From Rapana venosa (Eukaryota > Mollusca > Gastropoda > Neogastropoda > Muricidae): a stretch of DNA of 64,000 nt. Below the pieces are notes generated by a model. That model made no database searches. It was given only the letters and a program-made list of their open reading frames with translations, and was not told the origin of the DNA. The position numbers were made by a program, and so were the translations under genes. Location of the stretch: assembly GCA_028751875.1 (NCBI GenBank), contig CM054145.1:10543740-10607739 (forward strand), given 5' to 3'. Position 1 is the stretch's first letter. Every line of letters begins with the position of its first letter. This document shows positions 11,313 through 24,324 of the stretch, one piece after another.

Positions 11313-11445
11313 ACTTCCTCTCTCTCCTCTCCTCTCCTCATCTTCTTTTGTTTTTGCTGTCTCCTCTCTCTCTCTCTCTCCCCTCTCTCTCCCCTCCCCT
11401 TTCTTCTCTCTCTCTCCTCTCTCTCCATCTTTTTAAATTTTTGCG
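11313..11445. repeat. (CT)n microsatellite
   Basis: CTCTCTC and CCTCTC units with T-rich interruptions. Confidence 0.85.
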
Positions 11446-11555
11446 TTTATTAGTTGTACGTTATAGAAGGCTGGATGAAAAAAAAAAATTGCCCAAAAAC
11501 CGATTGTTACTTTTTCCCTTTCCCCTTTTTAAAAAATAAAAAAAAACTTTTCAAT

Positions 11556-11710
11556 CTCCCCTCTTCTTTCTCTCCCTCTCTCTTCCTCTCTTCCTCCCCT
11601 CCCCTCTTCTCTCTTCTCTCTCTCTCTTTTCTCTCTCACCACACACACACACAAACAACACACAAAACACCCACACCACCCACACAAAAACCCCAAAACC
11701 ACACAAAAAA
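11556..11710. repeat. (CT)n followed by CACA-type repeat
   Basis: CTCTCT/TCCTCC units to about 11,640, then ACACACA and CCACCCACAC units. Confidence 0.85.
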
Positions 11711-12149
11711 TCTTTTCCCAAATATCCTTGAAAACACTGAACACTCAGGTTTTTAAACTTAATCATCAAAAATGTCTAATTCTTATTAATTTCCTTTTTA
11801 TATTCTGTCTTTCGTTTCTGACGGGGCAGTTTTTTGGGTTTTGACTTGGGGGTCATCAGAACGGGAAATCATAAAAACCCTTTACAGTGTTACTCGGGGC
11901 CCTTTAACCTTGAAATAAGCGACAATAATGGGGTTTTTCCACGGGCTATTTTTTTGGGTGGGGAGGGGTTGTTGTTTTTTTTTGGTTTTTTTTGGTTGGG
12001 GTGTGTGTATTTTTGTTTTTGGTTTTGGTTTTTTTTTTTTCCCAAAAATTTTAAAACCATTACATGCAAAACAAACCCCATCTGTTTTAAATCACTTTGG
12101 TTCTTTGCTTTTGGGTTAACTTTTGTCTCTGTATCTCTATCTGAAAGTT

Positions 12150-12366
12150 TTTTTCCCCTTCTCTCTCTCTCTCTTCTCCCCCTCTCTCTCTCCCCCTTCT
12201 CTCTCTCCTTTATAATATATATAAAATTTTATATATATTTATTTATTTTTAAAGTATGTATGTATGTAGATGTATGTTTGTATGTTTTCGTTTCTGCTGT
12301 CTGTCTGTATCTCTCTCTCCCCTCTCTCTCTCCCCTCTCTCTCTCCTTCCTCTCTCTCTCTCCTCT
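12150..12366. repeat. Compound CT, TA and GTAT microsatellites
   Basis: Two (CT)n blocks flank an AT-rich segment and a short GTAT tetranucleotide block at 12,255-12,290. Confidence 0.85.
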
Positions 12367-12749
12367 TTTCTTGCAGAACATTTTTTTGCGCCCACGTCAA
12401 AAAAACAGTTCCCCCTTTCGAAAGAGTAACCCAAATTAGGGCCCGGGGGAACAGTTGAAAAATTTTAAAAAAAAAGGGGGGGCTAATATTACGGGGAGGG
12501 ATTTTTAAAAAAAAAGCGCATGATGCTTCTTCCATTTTCTTTTTAAAAAGAAAAAAATTAAAAAAATTAATAAATAAATACAAAATCTCTGTTACTTTTT
12601 ACCTCTGAGTGTTGTTGTGTGTCCCCAGTTTTCACCCGGGGGAAATCCCCCAACCTTTGCACCCCTGATCACCCCTTCCCACCGGGGAATTTCATTGTGA
12701 GATGGGAAAGGGTACACACTGGGGAAAGTTACGTGTTTTGACTCTTTTT

Positions 12750-12985
12750 CAGCACCTCCCCATATAGGCAGCCAAACTCCGATTTCAGAGGTTTTTTTTT
12801 CCCCTTTTTAAAAAAGGGAAGGGGGAGTGCGGGTTTTTTTGTTAAACCCTTTGCCCATGGCGAAGGCAATCTCAACACAACTTTTTACAACAAAAAACCA
12901 CTTTTTTAATTTTAGGCCTTGGAAATTAGCTGACATCAATAAAAATTGACACAGTTTTTGGGCCCTGGGCCAATTCCCTCTGAAC
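12750..12985. repeat. Dispersed repeat, copy 1
   Basis: Shares an ordered set of blocks with 14,245-14,405: an AGGCAGCC block, GATTTCAGAGGTTTTTTT, CCCCTTTT, CATGGCGAAGG (CATGGCAAAGG in copy 2) and GGGCCCT followed by CAATT. The family is not identified. I recall GGCAGCC...TTTTCAG-type phrases from molluscan interspersed repeats but cannot confirm this. Confidence 0.55.
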
Positions 12986-13224
12986 GCATATCCTCCTTGC
13001 TGCAGCGTGTCTAGGGGGACGCCACTGGGCCCGTGGCCCCCCAAAAAGCCTGCAGGTCGGGGAATCCCTGTTCCAGATTTTGCAAAAACCTTTAAAAAAT
13101 TCCCAAAAAAAGGCGCCCACCAAACCCCCCCCGGCAGCTCCCTTTCGACTACTACGACTACCTGCTTCGCCCCCCTTTGGGGAAAACCCCGGCCAGGGGA
13201 AAGGGGGCCCGGGGATGATGCTGA

Positions 13225-13312
13225 TTTTTTATTTGGTGTTTGGGGTGGGGGTTTGGTGGGGGGGTGGTTGGTGGGGGTTTGGTGGGGTGGTGGGGGGGTT
13301 TGGTGGGGGGTG
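13225..13312. repeat. GGTGGGG/GTTT low-complexity tract
   Basis: Alternating G and T runs. Flanking sequence 12,990-14,240 is noisy and unassigned. A GAAGAAGAA-rich patch lies at about 13,965-14,035. Confidence 0.6.
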
Positions 13313-14244
13313 CTTCTCCAGCTCTGGGGCAAAGGGAAAACCAATTCGAGCCATCCTTTATTTTTTTTATTTTTTTTTATACCATTTTTTAATTTCCACG
13401 AGATTTCTCTGCGTAAAATTTCCCGGGCTGCTCCCCCGGGGGAAAGGGCGCGTCGCCAAAAGCAGCCCCCCCTTTTTTTTTCTTTTTTTTTGGGTTGGCA
13501 ACGTTTTTTGGTTTCCCTATCAGAGTGGCTTTTTTTCTAAAAATTTTTGCCGGGGAAAACAATTTCTCTTGTTCCCGGGGGGTTCTTTTACGTGCGCTGA
13601 AAATTTTTTGTGTAACACCCGGGCCCCGCGGTTTATCTCTAAACCCGGAAAGACTAGCCCCCAGAACCCACCACTCAGGGTCTAATGGAGGGGGGAAAAA
13701 TTTTTTGGGGCCCCAAAAACGGGTTTCAAACCCACCCCCTTCCAAAAAACCCCGACCCGGATTTTTCGCATTCTAGACGGGCCCTTTAAACCTCTAGCCC
13801 CACCGACCCTTCAAGGTGCACTACCTATTCAGCGCCCTTTGGGGAAGTTTTGTGGGGCGATGAGAAAACCCCTCCCAAACAAGCGTCCCCCCCAAACGAA
13901 GGACGGGGAAAAAAACTTGCTACTTTTTTACCCCGGACAAAACTGACGGTGTAAAAAACAAAAACGAGAGAAAAGAAAAAAGAAGAAGAAAAGAAAAAGG
14001 GAAGGAAAAAGAAGAAGAAGAAGAAAAAAAGAAGCCCCAAAGGGCCCACACTGTGAAACTCTGACGGGAACTCATCCCCCCTAGGAATCACTGGGGAGTT
14101 TGAAAAGAAACAACTGAATGAAAAAGTTTGCGGTGTGGCGTTTTTAAGTACCTCTCCAAACAGGACCATACACCACCGGGGAATCATATTTGGGGTTTGA
14201 AATTGGCACGTGGAATGATAATTTTGCGTGAAATGATTTTTTTT

Positions 14245-14405
14245 TGGTAAAGAACGTCGCCAATAAGGCAGCCTATTTTTGATTTCAGAGGTTTTTTTTC
14301 TCATCCCCTTTTAAAAGATAGATTCGAAAGTTTGGGTCATGGCAAAGGTTTTTAACATTTACATACAACATAACAACATTTTTTGTTGGGCCCTTTACAA
14401 TTGGC
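14245..14405. repeat. Dispersed repeat, copy 2
   Basis: Second copy of the repeat at 12,750-12,985, with the same block order and orientation. It runs straight into the homopolymer-only block, where it loses readable sequence. Confidence 0.55.
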
Positions 14406-16432
14406 TGGAAAAAAAAAAAAATTTTTTTGGGGCCCCTTTGGGGTGGAAAAATTTTTTGGGTAGGCTGATTTTTCCCTTTTTTTGGGGGGGAAAAAAAAAA
14501 AGGTTTTGGGGTTTTTTTTTTTTTTGGGGGGGGGAAAAAAAAAATTTTTTTTTGGGGGTCTAAACACAACATTTTGGATGTGGGTTTTTAAATTTTTTTT
14601 TTTAAATTTTTTTCCCCAAAAAAAAATTTTTTTTTTTTTTTTTTGGGGTTGGGGCCCCCTTTTTTCCCCCCCCAAAAAAGGGGGGGGGGTTTTTTTTTTT
14701 CCGGGGGAAAAATTTTTTTCCCCCCGGTTTTTTCCCCGGGAGGGCCCCCCCTTTCCAAAAAAGGGGGGGGGGTTTAAAACCCCCCTTCAATCTAAAAAGT
14801 AAAATTTTTTTCCCAAAAAAAACCAAAAAACCCCCCCCCCCCAAAAAACAACAAAATATTTTGGAAAAAATTTAAAAAAGGGGGGTTTTTTTTAAAAAAA
14901 AAAAAAAAACCCCTTAAAAAAAAGGAAAAAACCCCCAAACAAAAAACAAAAAAAAAACAAATTTTCCCCGGGGGGCCCAAAAAAAAAAAAAAAAAATACA
15001 AAACAAAAAAAAAGGGGAAAAAAAAAAAAAAAAAATTTAAAAAAACCCCAAAAAAAAAAAAACCCCCCCCCCAAAAAATTTTTTTGGGTTTTTTTTTTCC
15101 CAAAATTTTAACCAAGGTTTTTGGGGTTTTTTTTCCCCCCCGGGGTTCCCGGCCACCGGGGGGAAAGGGGGGTAAAGGGGCAAAACCAAAATTTTTTTTT
15201 GGGAAAAAAAAATTTTTTTTTTAAATTTTTTTTAAAAAAAAATTTTTTTTTTTAAAAAAAAGGAAAAATTTTTTTTTTTTCCCCCCGGGGGTTTTTTTTT
15301 TTTTTTCCCCGGTTTTACCCCAAATTTTTTTTAAAAAAAAGGGGGGTTTTTTTTTTAAAATTTTTCCCTTTTTTTATTAAATTTTTTTTTTTAAAAATTT
15401 TTAAAAGGGGGGTTTTTTTTAATTTTTTTTAAACCCCTTTTTTTAAAAAAAACCCCTTTTTTTTTTTTTTTTTTTCCCCCCTTTTTTAAAAAAAGCCCCC
15501 CTTTTTTTTTTTTTTTTTTTTTTTCCCCCCCAAGGGGGGTTTTTTTTTTTTTTTTTTCCCTTTTTTTTAAAAAATTTTTTTTTTTTTTTTTATTCCAAAC
15601 AAACCCCCCAAAAAGGGCCCCCCCCCCCTTTTTTTTTTATTTTTTAAAAAAAAAAAAAATTTTTTTTTTTTTCCCCCTTTTTTTTTTAATTTTTAAAAAA
15701 AAATTTTTTTTTTTTTTTTAAATTTTTTCCTTTTTTAAAAAAAGGTTAAAAAAATTTTTTTTTTTTTGTTTTAATTTGGCCCCCCCTTTTTTCCCCCCCC
15801 CCTTTTTTTTTTTAAAAAACCCCCCTTTTTTTCAATTTTTTTTTTTTTTTTTAAAAAAATTTTTTTTTTTTTACTTTGGGGGTTTTTTTTTCCCGGTTTT
15901 TTTTCCCAAAGGTTTTTTAAATTTTCCTTTTTTTTCCCCTTTTAAAAAAAACCCCCCCCCCTTTTTTGGGAAATTTTTTTTTTGGGGGGGTTTTTTTTAA
16001 AAAAATTTTCCCCCCCGGGGGGGGTTAATTTTGGGTTTTTTGGGGGCCCCCCCCTTTTTTTTTCCCTTTTCGCTCTGAAGAGAAGGGTTTTTTGGGTTGT
16101 TTTAAAAAAAAAAATTTCCCGGGGTTTTTTTTTTTTTTTTTTTTTTGGGGGGGGAAAAAAAAAAATTTTTTTTGGTTTTTTTTAAAAAAAAAAAAAAACA
16201 AAAAAAAATTAAAACCCGGGGGTTTTTTAAAATTTTTTAACCCAAATTAATTTTTAAAAAAAAATTTTTTTTTTTCCCTCCTTTCTCTCTCTCTCTCTCC
16301 TCTCTCTCAACCCCACAAAACAAACACACAAACAATTAAAAAAAAATTTAATTTTTTTAAAAAAAAGAAAAAAGGGGGGGTTTTTTGGAAACAAACCTTT
16401 TTAAAAAAAGGTTTTAAAAATTTTTAAAAAAA

Positions 16433-16467
<35 letters not shown>

Positions 16468-18360
16468 TTTTTTTTTTTGGGGTTTTTTTTTTAAAGTTTT
16501 TTAAATTTAAAAAAATTTTTAAAAAATTTTTTTTTTCTTTTTTTTTTTTTTTTGGGGGGAAAAAAAAAAATTTTTAAAAAAATTTTTTTTAAAAGGGGGG
16601 GGTTTTTTTTTTGGGGGTGGGGAAAAAAAAAGAAAAAAAGGGGGGGGGGGGGGGTGTGTTTTTTTTTTTTTTTTTTTTGGGGGGGGGGGGGGTTTTTTGG
16701 TTTTGGTGTGTTTGTGTTGTGTGGTGGGTTTGTGGGGAGAGGGGGGGGGTTTGTGGGTTTTTTTTGGGGCGTGCGATTTTGGGGGGGTTTTTGGGGGGGG
16801 GGGCCCCCCCCTTTTGGGTTTTTTTGGGGAAAAAAAGGGGAAAAAAAAAAAAAGAAATTTTAAAAAATTTAATTCTTTAATTTTTTAAAGTTTTTTTTTA
16901 AAAAAAAAAAGAAATTTAAAAAAAACCCCCCCCCCCCCCTTTTCCCCCCCCAAAAAAAAAAAAAATGCTTTGAAAAATTTTTTAAAAACCCCCCCCCCTT
17001 TTTTTTTTTTTTTGGGGGAAAAAAAAAATTAAAATTTTTTTCCCCTTTTTTTTTTTGGTTTGGGGGGGGGGGGGGGGGGGTTTTGGGGGGTTTTGGGGTG
17101 GTTTTGGGGGGGGGTTGGGGGGGTTTTGGGGGGGGGGGGGGTTTTTTTGGGGGGGTTTTTTGGGGGGTGAGTTGTGGTGTGGTGTTTTTGGGGGTTTTTT
17201 TTTTTTGGGTTTTTTTGGGGGTTTTTTTGGGGGGGGGGGGGGTTTGGTTTGGGTTTTTTGGGTTTTGGGGTTTTTTGGGGGGGGGGGGGGGGTTTTTTCG
17301 GTTTTGGGGGGGTTGGTTTTTTGGGGGTTTGGGGGGGGGGGGGGGGGTTTTTTTTTGTTTTTGGGGGGGGGGGGGGGTTTTTTGGTTTTGGGTTGGGGGG
17401 GGTTTTTTTGGGTGGTTTGGGTTTTTTTGGGGGGGTGGTTTTGGGTTTGGGTTTTTTGGGGGGTTTTTGGGGGGGGGGGGGTTGGGGGTTTTTTGGGGGG
17501 GGGTTTTTGGGGGTTTTTTTTGGGGAAAGGGGTTTTTTTTTTTTGGGGGGGGGGGGTTTTTTTGGGCCGGGGGGGGTTTTTGCTAAATTTTTTAATTTTT
17601 TTTAAGGGGTTTTTTTTTGCGGTTTGTTTTGTGGCCCCGGGGAAAAATTTTTTTAAAAAATTTTTTCTTTTGGGTTTTCCCCTTTTTTTGGGCCGGGGGG
17701 AAAAAACCTTTTTTTTTTGCCCCCTTTTAAAAATTTTTTTTTTTTTATTAAAATTTTTTTTTTAAAAAAAAATTTTTTTTTTTAAAAAAAATTTTAAAAA
17801 AAAGGGGGGTTTTTAAAATTTTTTTAAAAAATTTTTTCCCGGGGGTTTTGGGGGGCCCCCAAATTCCCCCGGGGAACCCTTTTTTTTTCCCTTTCCCCCC
17901 CTTTTTTTTTTTAAATTTTTTTTTTTTTTTTTTTTTTTAGGAAAAAATTTAAAAAAAAGGGGGGAAAAAAAAAAAAAATTTTTTTTTTTTCCCCCAAAAA
18001 AAAATTTTTTTTTTTCCCCCCCCCCTTTTAAAAAAATTTTTTAAAAATTTTTTTTTTTTTTTTTTTGGTTTTTTTTTTTTTTGGGGGGGGGGGGGGTTTT
18101 TTTTTTTTTTTTAAAAAAATTTTTTAAAAAAACCCCAAAAATTTTAAAAAAAGGGGGGCCCCCCGATCCCCTTTTTAGTTTTTTTTTTTTTTGGGGGGGG
18201 GGAAAAAAAAATTTTTTTGGGGGGGGGGGGTTTTTTTTTTTTTTGGGAATTTTTAAAGGGGGGGGGGAAAAAAAAAGGGTTTTATTTTAAAATTTTTTTT
18301 TATTCCCCGTTAATTTTTTTTTGGGAAACGGGGGGGGTTTTTTTTTTAAAAATTTTTTAA

Positions 18361-18397
<37 letters not shown>

Positions 18398-18580
18398 TGG
18401 GGGGGGTTTTTTGGGGGGGGGGGTTTTTTTGGGGGGGTTTTTGTTTTTGGGGGTTTTTTTTTTTTTTTTTTGGGGGGGGTTTTTTTTTTTTTTTTTTTTT
18501 TTTTGGGGTTTTTTTTTTTTTGTTGGGGCCCTTTTTTTTTAATTTTTTTTTTTTTGGGGGTTTTTTTTTTTTTTTTTTCC

Positions 18581-18611
<31 letters not shown>

Positions 18612-20615
18612 TTTTTTTTAAAAAGGGTTTTGGGGTTTTTTTTTAAAAAAAACCGGGGGTTTTTTCCCTTTTTTTTTAAATTTTTTTTGGTTTTTTTTTT
18701 TCCTTTTCTTTTTCCCCTTTCCTTTTTCCCCCCCCCCCCCCTTTTTTTTTTTTTTTTTTGTTTGTTTTTGGGTTTTTTTTTGGGTTTTTTTTTTTTGGGG
18801 GTTTTTTTTTTGGGTTTTTTTCTTTTTTTTTAAAACCCCCCAAAAAAAAAAGGCCAAAAAAAAAATTTTTTAAAAAAATTTTTCCCCCCCCCCCCCGGGG
18901 GGGGGGGGGGGGGGGGGGGGGGGGAAAAAAAAAAAAACCCCCCTTTCCCCAAAACCCCCCCCAAAAAAAAAAAAAAAAAAAACCCAAAAAAACCCCAAAA
19001 AAAACCCCCCCCCCAAAACCCCCCAAAAAAAACCCAAAAAAACCCCCCAAAAAAAAAAAAAACCCCCAAAATTTTAAAAAAAAAAACCCCCCCCCCCCCC
19101 CCAAAAACCCCCCCCCCCCCCCCCCCCCCCCAAATTTCCCCCCAAAAAAAACCCCCCCCAAAAGGGGGGGGGGGCCCCAAAAAAAGGGCCCAAAAAAAAT
19201 TCCCCAAATTTTTTTCCCCCCGGGGTTAATTGGGGGAAAACCCTTTTTTTTTTTGGGGGGGGGCCCCCCCTTTTTTTTTTATTTCCCCCCTTTTCCCCAA
19301 ACCCTTTCCCCCGGGGAAAAAAACCCCTTTTTCCAAAAATTTTTTTGGCCTTTTTTTTTGGGGGGTTTTTTTTAAAAAAGGGGGGGGGCCCCCCCCCCCC
19401 TTTCCCCCCACCAAAAAATTTTTTTTTTTAATTTTGGGGTTTTTACCCCCCTTTTTGGAAAAAACCCTTTTTTTTTTTTTCCCCCAAGGGGGTTTTTGGT
19501 TTTTCCCCCCCCCTTTTTTTCCCTTTTTTGGTTCCCCCCCCCCCCCCAAAAATTTTTTTTCCTTGGGGGTTTTTTCAACCCCCCCAAAAAAAAAAAAAAA
19601 ACCCCTTTTTAATTTTTTTTGAATTTTTTCTCCCAAGGGGTTTTTTTTTTTTTGGTTTTTGGCCCTTTTTCTTTTGGGTTTTTGGGGGAAAATTTCCCCG
19701 GGGGGTTTTTAAAAAAAAGCTTTTTTAAACCCCGCCCTTTTTTAAAAGGGGTTAGGGTTTTTTGTTTTTTCCCCCAAATTTCCCAAAAAAAGGGGGGGGT
19801 TTTTTGGGGGGTTTTTTTTTTTTAATTTTTTTTTAAAAATGGAAGGGGGGTTTTTCCCCTTTTCCCCGGGTTTCCCCCCAAAAAACCCCGGAAAAATTTT
19901 TTTTTAAAATTTTAAAAAAATTTTAAAAAAATTTTTTTTTTTTTTTTTCTCCAAAAAACCCCAAAAAAAAAATTTTTTTTTGGGGGGGGGGGGCCCCCCC
20001 CCTTTTAAAAATTTTTTTTAACCCCCCGGGGTTTTTCCCCCCCCCCAAAAGCCTTTTTTTGGGGCCCCCAAAAAATTTTTTTTTGGGAAAAAAAAAAACC
20101 CGGAAAAAGGGGTTTTGGAAAAAAAAAAACCCTGGGGGGCAAAAGGGGGGGGGGGGTTTTTTTCCGGGGGAAAACCCGGGGGAAAAAACCCCGGGGGGGG
20201 AAAAATTTTTTTAAAAAGGCGGGGAAAAAAAGGGGCCCCCCAAGACCCCAAAAAATTTTTTGGGGCCCCAAAAAAAAAATTTTTTGGGGTGGCCCCCAAA
20301 AAAAAACCCCCCCCCCAAAAAAAAACCCCATAAATTAAAAACAAAAACATTGGGAAAACCCCCCCTTTTTTGGGGCCTTTAAAAAACCCCGGGGGGAAAA
20401 GGTTTTCCCCCCGGGGGGAAAAAAAAAGGGGGCCTTTTGGAAAACCCGTTTTTTTGGGGGGAAAAAAAAAAAAAAAAAATTTTTTTTGGCCCCAAAAAAA
20501 AAAGGGGAAAAAAAAAAAAGGGGGGGTTTTAAAACCCAAAGGGGGGTTTTTTTTTTAAAAAAAAAAATTCCCCTTTCCCCAAAAAAATTTTTTTTAAAAA
20601 AAAAGGGGGGAGGGG

Positions 20616-20647
<32 letters not shown>

Positions 20648-21665
20648 AAAAATTAAAAAAAATTTTTGGAAAAAATTTCCAAAAAAAAAAAAAAAAAGGT
20701 GGGAAAAAAACATCCTTTCCCAAAAACCCCCAAAAAAATTTTTTAAAAAAAAACCCCCCCAAAAAACCCCCCCCCCTTTTTTTTAAAAAAAAAGGGGGGG
20801 GGGGGAAAAAAAAAAAAAAAAAGGGGGGGGGGGGGGAAAAAAAAAAAAAAGGGGGGTTTTTTTTTTTTCCCCAAATTTTTTTTTTTTCCCCCTTTTTTTC
20901 CCCTTTTTTTCCCTACATACACAATTTTTTTTCCCCCCTTTTTATTCCCAAAAAAAACCCCCCCCCCCAAAAAATTAAAAAAAAATTTTCCAAATTCCCC
21001 TTTTTAAAATTTTTTCCTTTTTTTCCCCCCCCCACCTTTTTTTTTTTTTTTCCCCTTTTCCCCCCCCCCCCTTTTTACCTTTTTTTCCCAAAAAAATATA
21101 AAAAATTTCCCCCTTTTTTTAATTTTCCCCCAAAAACCCAAAAAAAACCCCTTAAAAAAAAACCCCCCGGTTCCCTTTTCTTTTTCCCCCCCAAACCCCA
21201 AAAAACAAACCCCCCCCCAACCCCCAAAAAACAAAAAACCCCCCCCCAAAAAAAAATTTTTTCCCCCAAATTTAAATTTTTAAAAAAAAATTTTTTTTTA
21301 AAAAAAAAAAAAAAAAAATTTTTTTTTTTTTTTTTAATTCCATTAAAAAAACCCCCCAAAACCCCCCGGGAAAAAGGAAAAAACCTTCCCCCCCAAAAAA
21401 AAAAAAAAAACCCCCCCCCCCCAAAAAACCCCCAAAAAAATTTTTTTAAAAAAAATTTTTTTTTGGGGGGAAAAAACCAAAAAAAAAAAACAATTAAAAA
21501 TTTATTCCTTTTTTTTTAAAAAAAGTTTAAAAATTTTTTGAGGGAAAAAAATTTTTTTTTTTCCCCCCTTTTTGGTTTAAAAAAATTTTTTTTTTTTTTG
21601 GGGGGGAAAAAAAAATTTTTTTTTTTGGGGGAAAAGGGGGAAAAAATTTTTAAATTTTTTTTTAA

Positions 21666-21700
<35 letters not shown>

Positions 21701-22079
21701 GGGGGGGGGGGGGGTTTTTTTCCCCCGGGAAAAAACCCCTTTTTCCCCTGGGGGGGCCCCAAAACCCCTTTAAAACCCTTTTCCCCCCCCCGGGAAAAAA
21801 ACCCCCCCCAAAAAAAAAAAACCCGGGGGGGGGGGGGAAAAAAAAAAAAAACCCCCAAAAAAAAATTTTTTTCCCAAAAAATTTTTCTGGGCAATCCCTT
21901 TTTTTTTTTTTGGGCCCCCAAAAAAAAAAAAAAAACCCCAAAAAAAAAACAAAAAAACCCCCCCAAAAAACCCCAAAAAAAAAAAAAAAAAAAAAAAAAA
22001 AACCCCCCAAACCCCCCCCCAAAAAAAAAAAAAAAAAACCCAAAAAAAACCCAAAAAAAAAAAAAAAAAAAAAACCCCC

Positions 22080-22143
<64 letters not shown>

Positions 22144-22450
22144 CCCCAAAAAAAAAAAAAAAAATTTAAAAAAAACCCCAAAAAAAAAAAAAAAAAAAAA
22201 AACCCAAATTTTTAAAAAAAACCCAAAAAAAAAAACCCCAAAAAACTTTTAAAAAAAATTTAAAAAAAAAAAAAAAACCCAAAAAAAAAAAAACCCCCCA
22301 AAAACCCAAAATTTTTTTAAAAATTTTTGGGGGGGGGTTTTTTTAAAAAAAAAAATTTTTCCTTTCCCGCCCCCCCGGGAAAAATTTTAAAATTTTTTTT
22401 AAAAATTTTTTTTTTTTGGGGGTTTTTTAAAAAATTTTTTTAAATTTTTT
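14405..22450. other. Homopolymer-only block, probable consensus failure
   Basis: Over about 8 kb the sequence consists almost entirely of runs of 3-20 identical bases. Dinucleotide-level information is nearly absent. The only normal-looking islands are short, for example a CT/ACA patch at about 16,277-16,340 and fragments near 16,070 and 17,170. Open frames here encode only Phe/Gly/Lys/Pro runs. No natural sequence class I know looks like this, and the transition on the left is gradual, so I treat it as an artefact of read consensus. Confidence 0.8.
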
Positions 22451-22516
22451 TAAGTGGTGAAAAATGTTCTGCGTGCGTTCACCCACGAGACCTTTCAAAT
22501 ACTTTCATCCCAAGGG
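22451..22516 (-). mobile_element. Degraded SINE core, copy d
   Basis: AATGTTCTGCGTGCGTTCAC (22,463-22,482) followed by a CACGAGACC and TTTCATCC order matches the minus-strand SINE core (compare 30,225-30,285). The rest of the copy would lie in the homopolymer block. Confidence 0.5.
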
Positions 22517-22915
22517 AGAGGGAGAAAAGGGGATAGACGACAAAAGGGAAAAAAGGGAAATATTTTATTTTTGAAAAGCTTTTTAAAGCCCTTTGCCAAG
22601 GGGGACGGGGAGGGGGGCACAAACACCATTTTTTTAACAAAGGGAAAAAGGGCCCATGACTATTTACCCCCAATGTGTTTTTAATGGATGGATTCCACTT
22701 TAGGGTTTGAGAAGAGGGGAGGACAGGAGACGAGAGACAGAATGTCTTAAAACTTTGGGTTATTTTCTTTCTGTGGAAATACTTTTATTTTTTCAGCAAA
22801 ACAAAACGATAATTAAATAATATCATGTGAAATCAAAAAACCCCAAAACCCCCTAAAAAAATTTTATAACAAAAATGATAATAATTTTCAAACAAAAAAT
22901 GATAAAAATTAACAG
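22517..22915. other. Noisy unique sequence
   Basis: Readable but noisy AT-rich sequence with no gene or repeat that I can name. Confidence 0.4.
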
Positions 22916-23135
22916 GATGACGCCCGCCCGACGACGACGATGTTTGATGACGAGACGAGGGACGATGTGACGACGATGGACAGGGACGATAATGATGAAG
23001 AAGAAGAAGGAGGGTTTGAGGGATGATGATGTTCTCATATCAACAAAAGCAACAAAAATATAAACGTTTTTGATGCGATGAATTATAAAAAATTGGGGAT
23101 GATGTTGATGATGACGACGAACAACAAAACAGTCT
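22916..23135. repeat. GAC/GAT trinucleotide repeat
   Basis: Imperfect GACGACGAT and GATGATGAC units in two clusters, with GAAGAAGAA in between. Confidence 0.8.
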
Positions 23136-23268
23136 CATCATGATCGTCTTCAGAATAATAATGAAAGAAAAATGAAAAGGTTTGGGGGTTTTTTTAAAAG
23201 CCCAAAACCAAATAAAACCGGTTTTTTTCCGTAAAAATTTAAAAACCCCACTTGGGCAATTGTTAAAA

Positions 23269-23270
<2 letters not shown>

Positions 23271-23299
<29 letters not shown>
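23271..23299. repeat. Poly-C run of 29 bases
   Basis: Second long C homopolymer, again in noisy sequence. Confidence 0.85.
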
Positions 23300-23302
<3 letters not shown>

Positions 23303-23504
23303 TTGCAGTTTACTTTTAAAAGCTTTTAATTTCTTGTATCTGTGATTGTTGTGTGGTTAACTTTTTTGGGGGGACCCGTTTCCCCTTTTTCAGGGTTTTA
23401 ACAACGTCAACATCAAAAATATATTTTTACCCCCAATTTAGTTATGGTAATTATAGGGGTTGTGTTTTTTCATATTTTTTTGGGAAAGGTAATCTTTGTA
23501 CACT

Positions 23505-23812
23505 GTAGAGAGAGGGGGGGGAAGGGAGGGGGGGAAAGGGAAAGGAGAGAGAAGGGGTGGGGAGAGAGAGAGAGAGAGACGAGGAGAGAGAGAGACAGAG
23601 GAGAGAGAGCGGGACAGAGAGAGGGGACGAGAGAGGGGAAAACAGGCAGGCAAGAGAAGACGAAAGGGGGACACAGAGACAGAGACAAGAGAGAGAGAAA
23701 GCGGGAAGAAAGACGAGACAAAACCAGACAGACAACCCAACAGAGTTGGACAGTCCCCCGGAGACAGACACAAAAAAGGGGACGGGGGAAAGGGAGACAG
23801 ACAGAAATAGAA
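23505..23812. repeat. (GA)n/GACA microsatellite complex
   Basis: GAGAGAG, GACAGA and GGGGGAA units. It ends in AGAAGTACTTTTTC, which resembles the AGTACTTTTTC at 852-862 that also borders a GACAGA tract, so the two may be copies of one microsatellite-bearing repeat. Confidence 0.8.
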
Positions 23813-23999
23813 GTACTTTTTCTAGGGTTTTTTTTTTTTTTACATTTAAAAAAAGATAAAAAGCGGGAAAAACGATTTGGGCCTTGGTCTTTTAAAGGTG
23901 GGACATTGGCCAAAATTAAAAATTTTTCTGATCCCGGGTTTTTTCCCTTTGTTGATGATAAATGATGATGATGTGAAAAATTTGATTCCCTTTTTAAAC

Positions 24000-24090
24000 C
24001 TTTATATATATATATATATTATATTTATATAAAATTATTTTATATATATTTATTTTTTATATATATTTATTTTTAATATATATATATCTT
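24000..24090. repeat. TA-rich repeat
   Basis: TATATA and TATTTAT units. Confidence 0.85.
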
Positions 24091-24324
24091 GAAAAGGAAA
24101 AAACAAAAAAAAAAACAAAAACCTTCACCCCCCAACCCTAAAAAAAAACAAACAAAGCCCAGTTTTTTCCCCAAAAAGAACTGATAGGCGATAATAAAAT
24201 TAAAAAAATTAAAGAAAGTTCTGATTACACAATCACGACTGAAAATTACAAGAAAATTCGGAATCACACTTGCTAAACAATTTTGTTTTTTAAAGTAGAA
24301 AGAAAGGGAGGAAAAATGTGTGAG

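Noticed and set aside
17055..22215. Gly/Phe- or Lys/Pro-rich frames up to 236 codons
   Set aside because: They are translations of homopolymer runs in a probable consensus failure.
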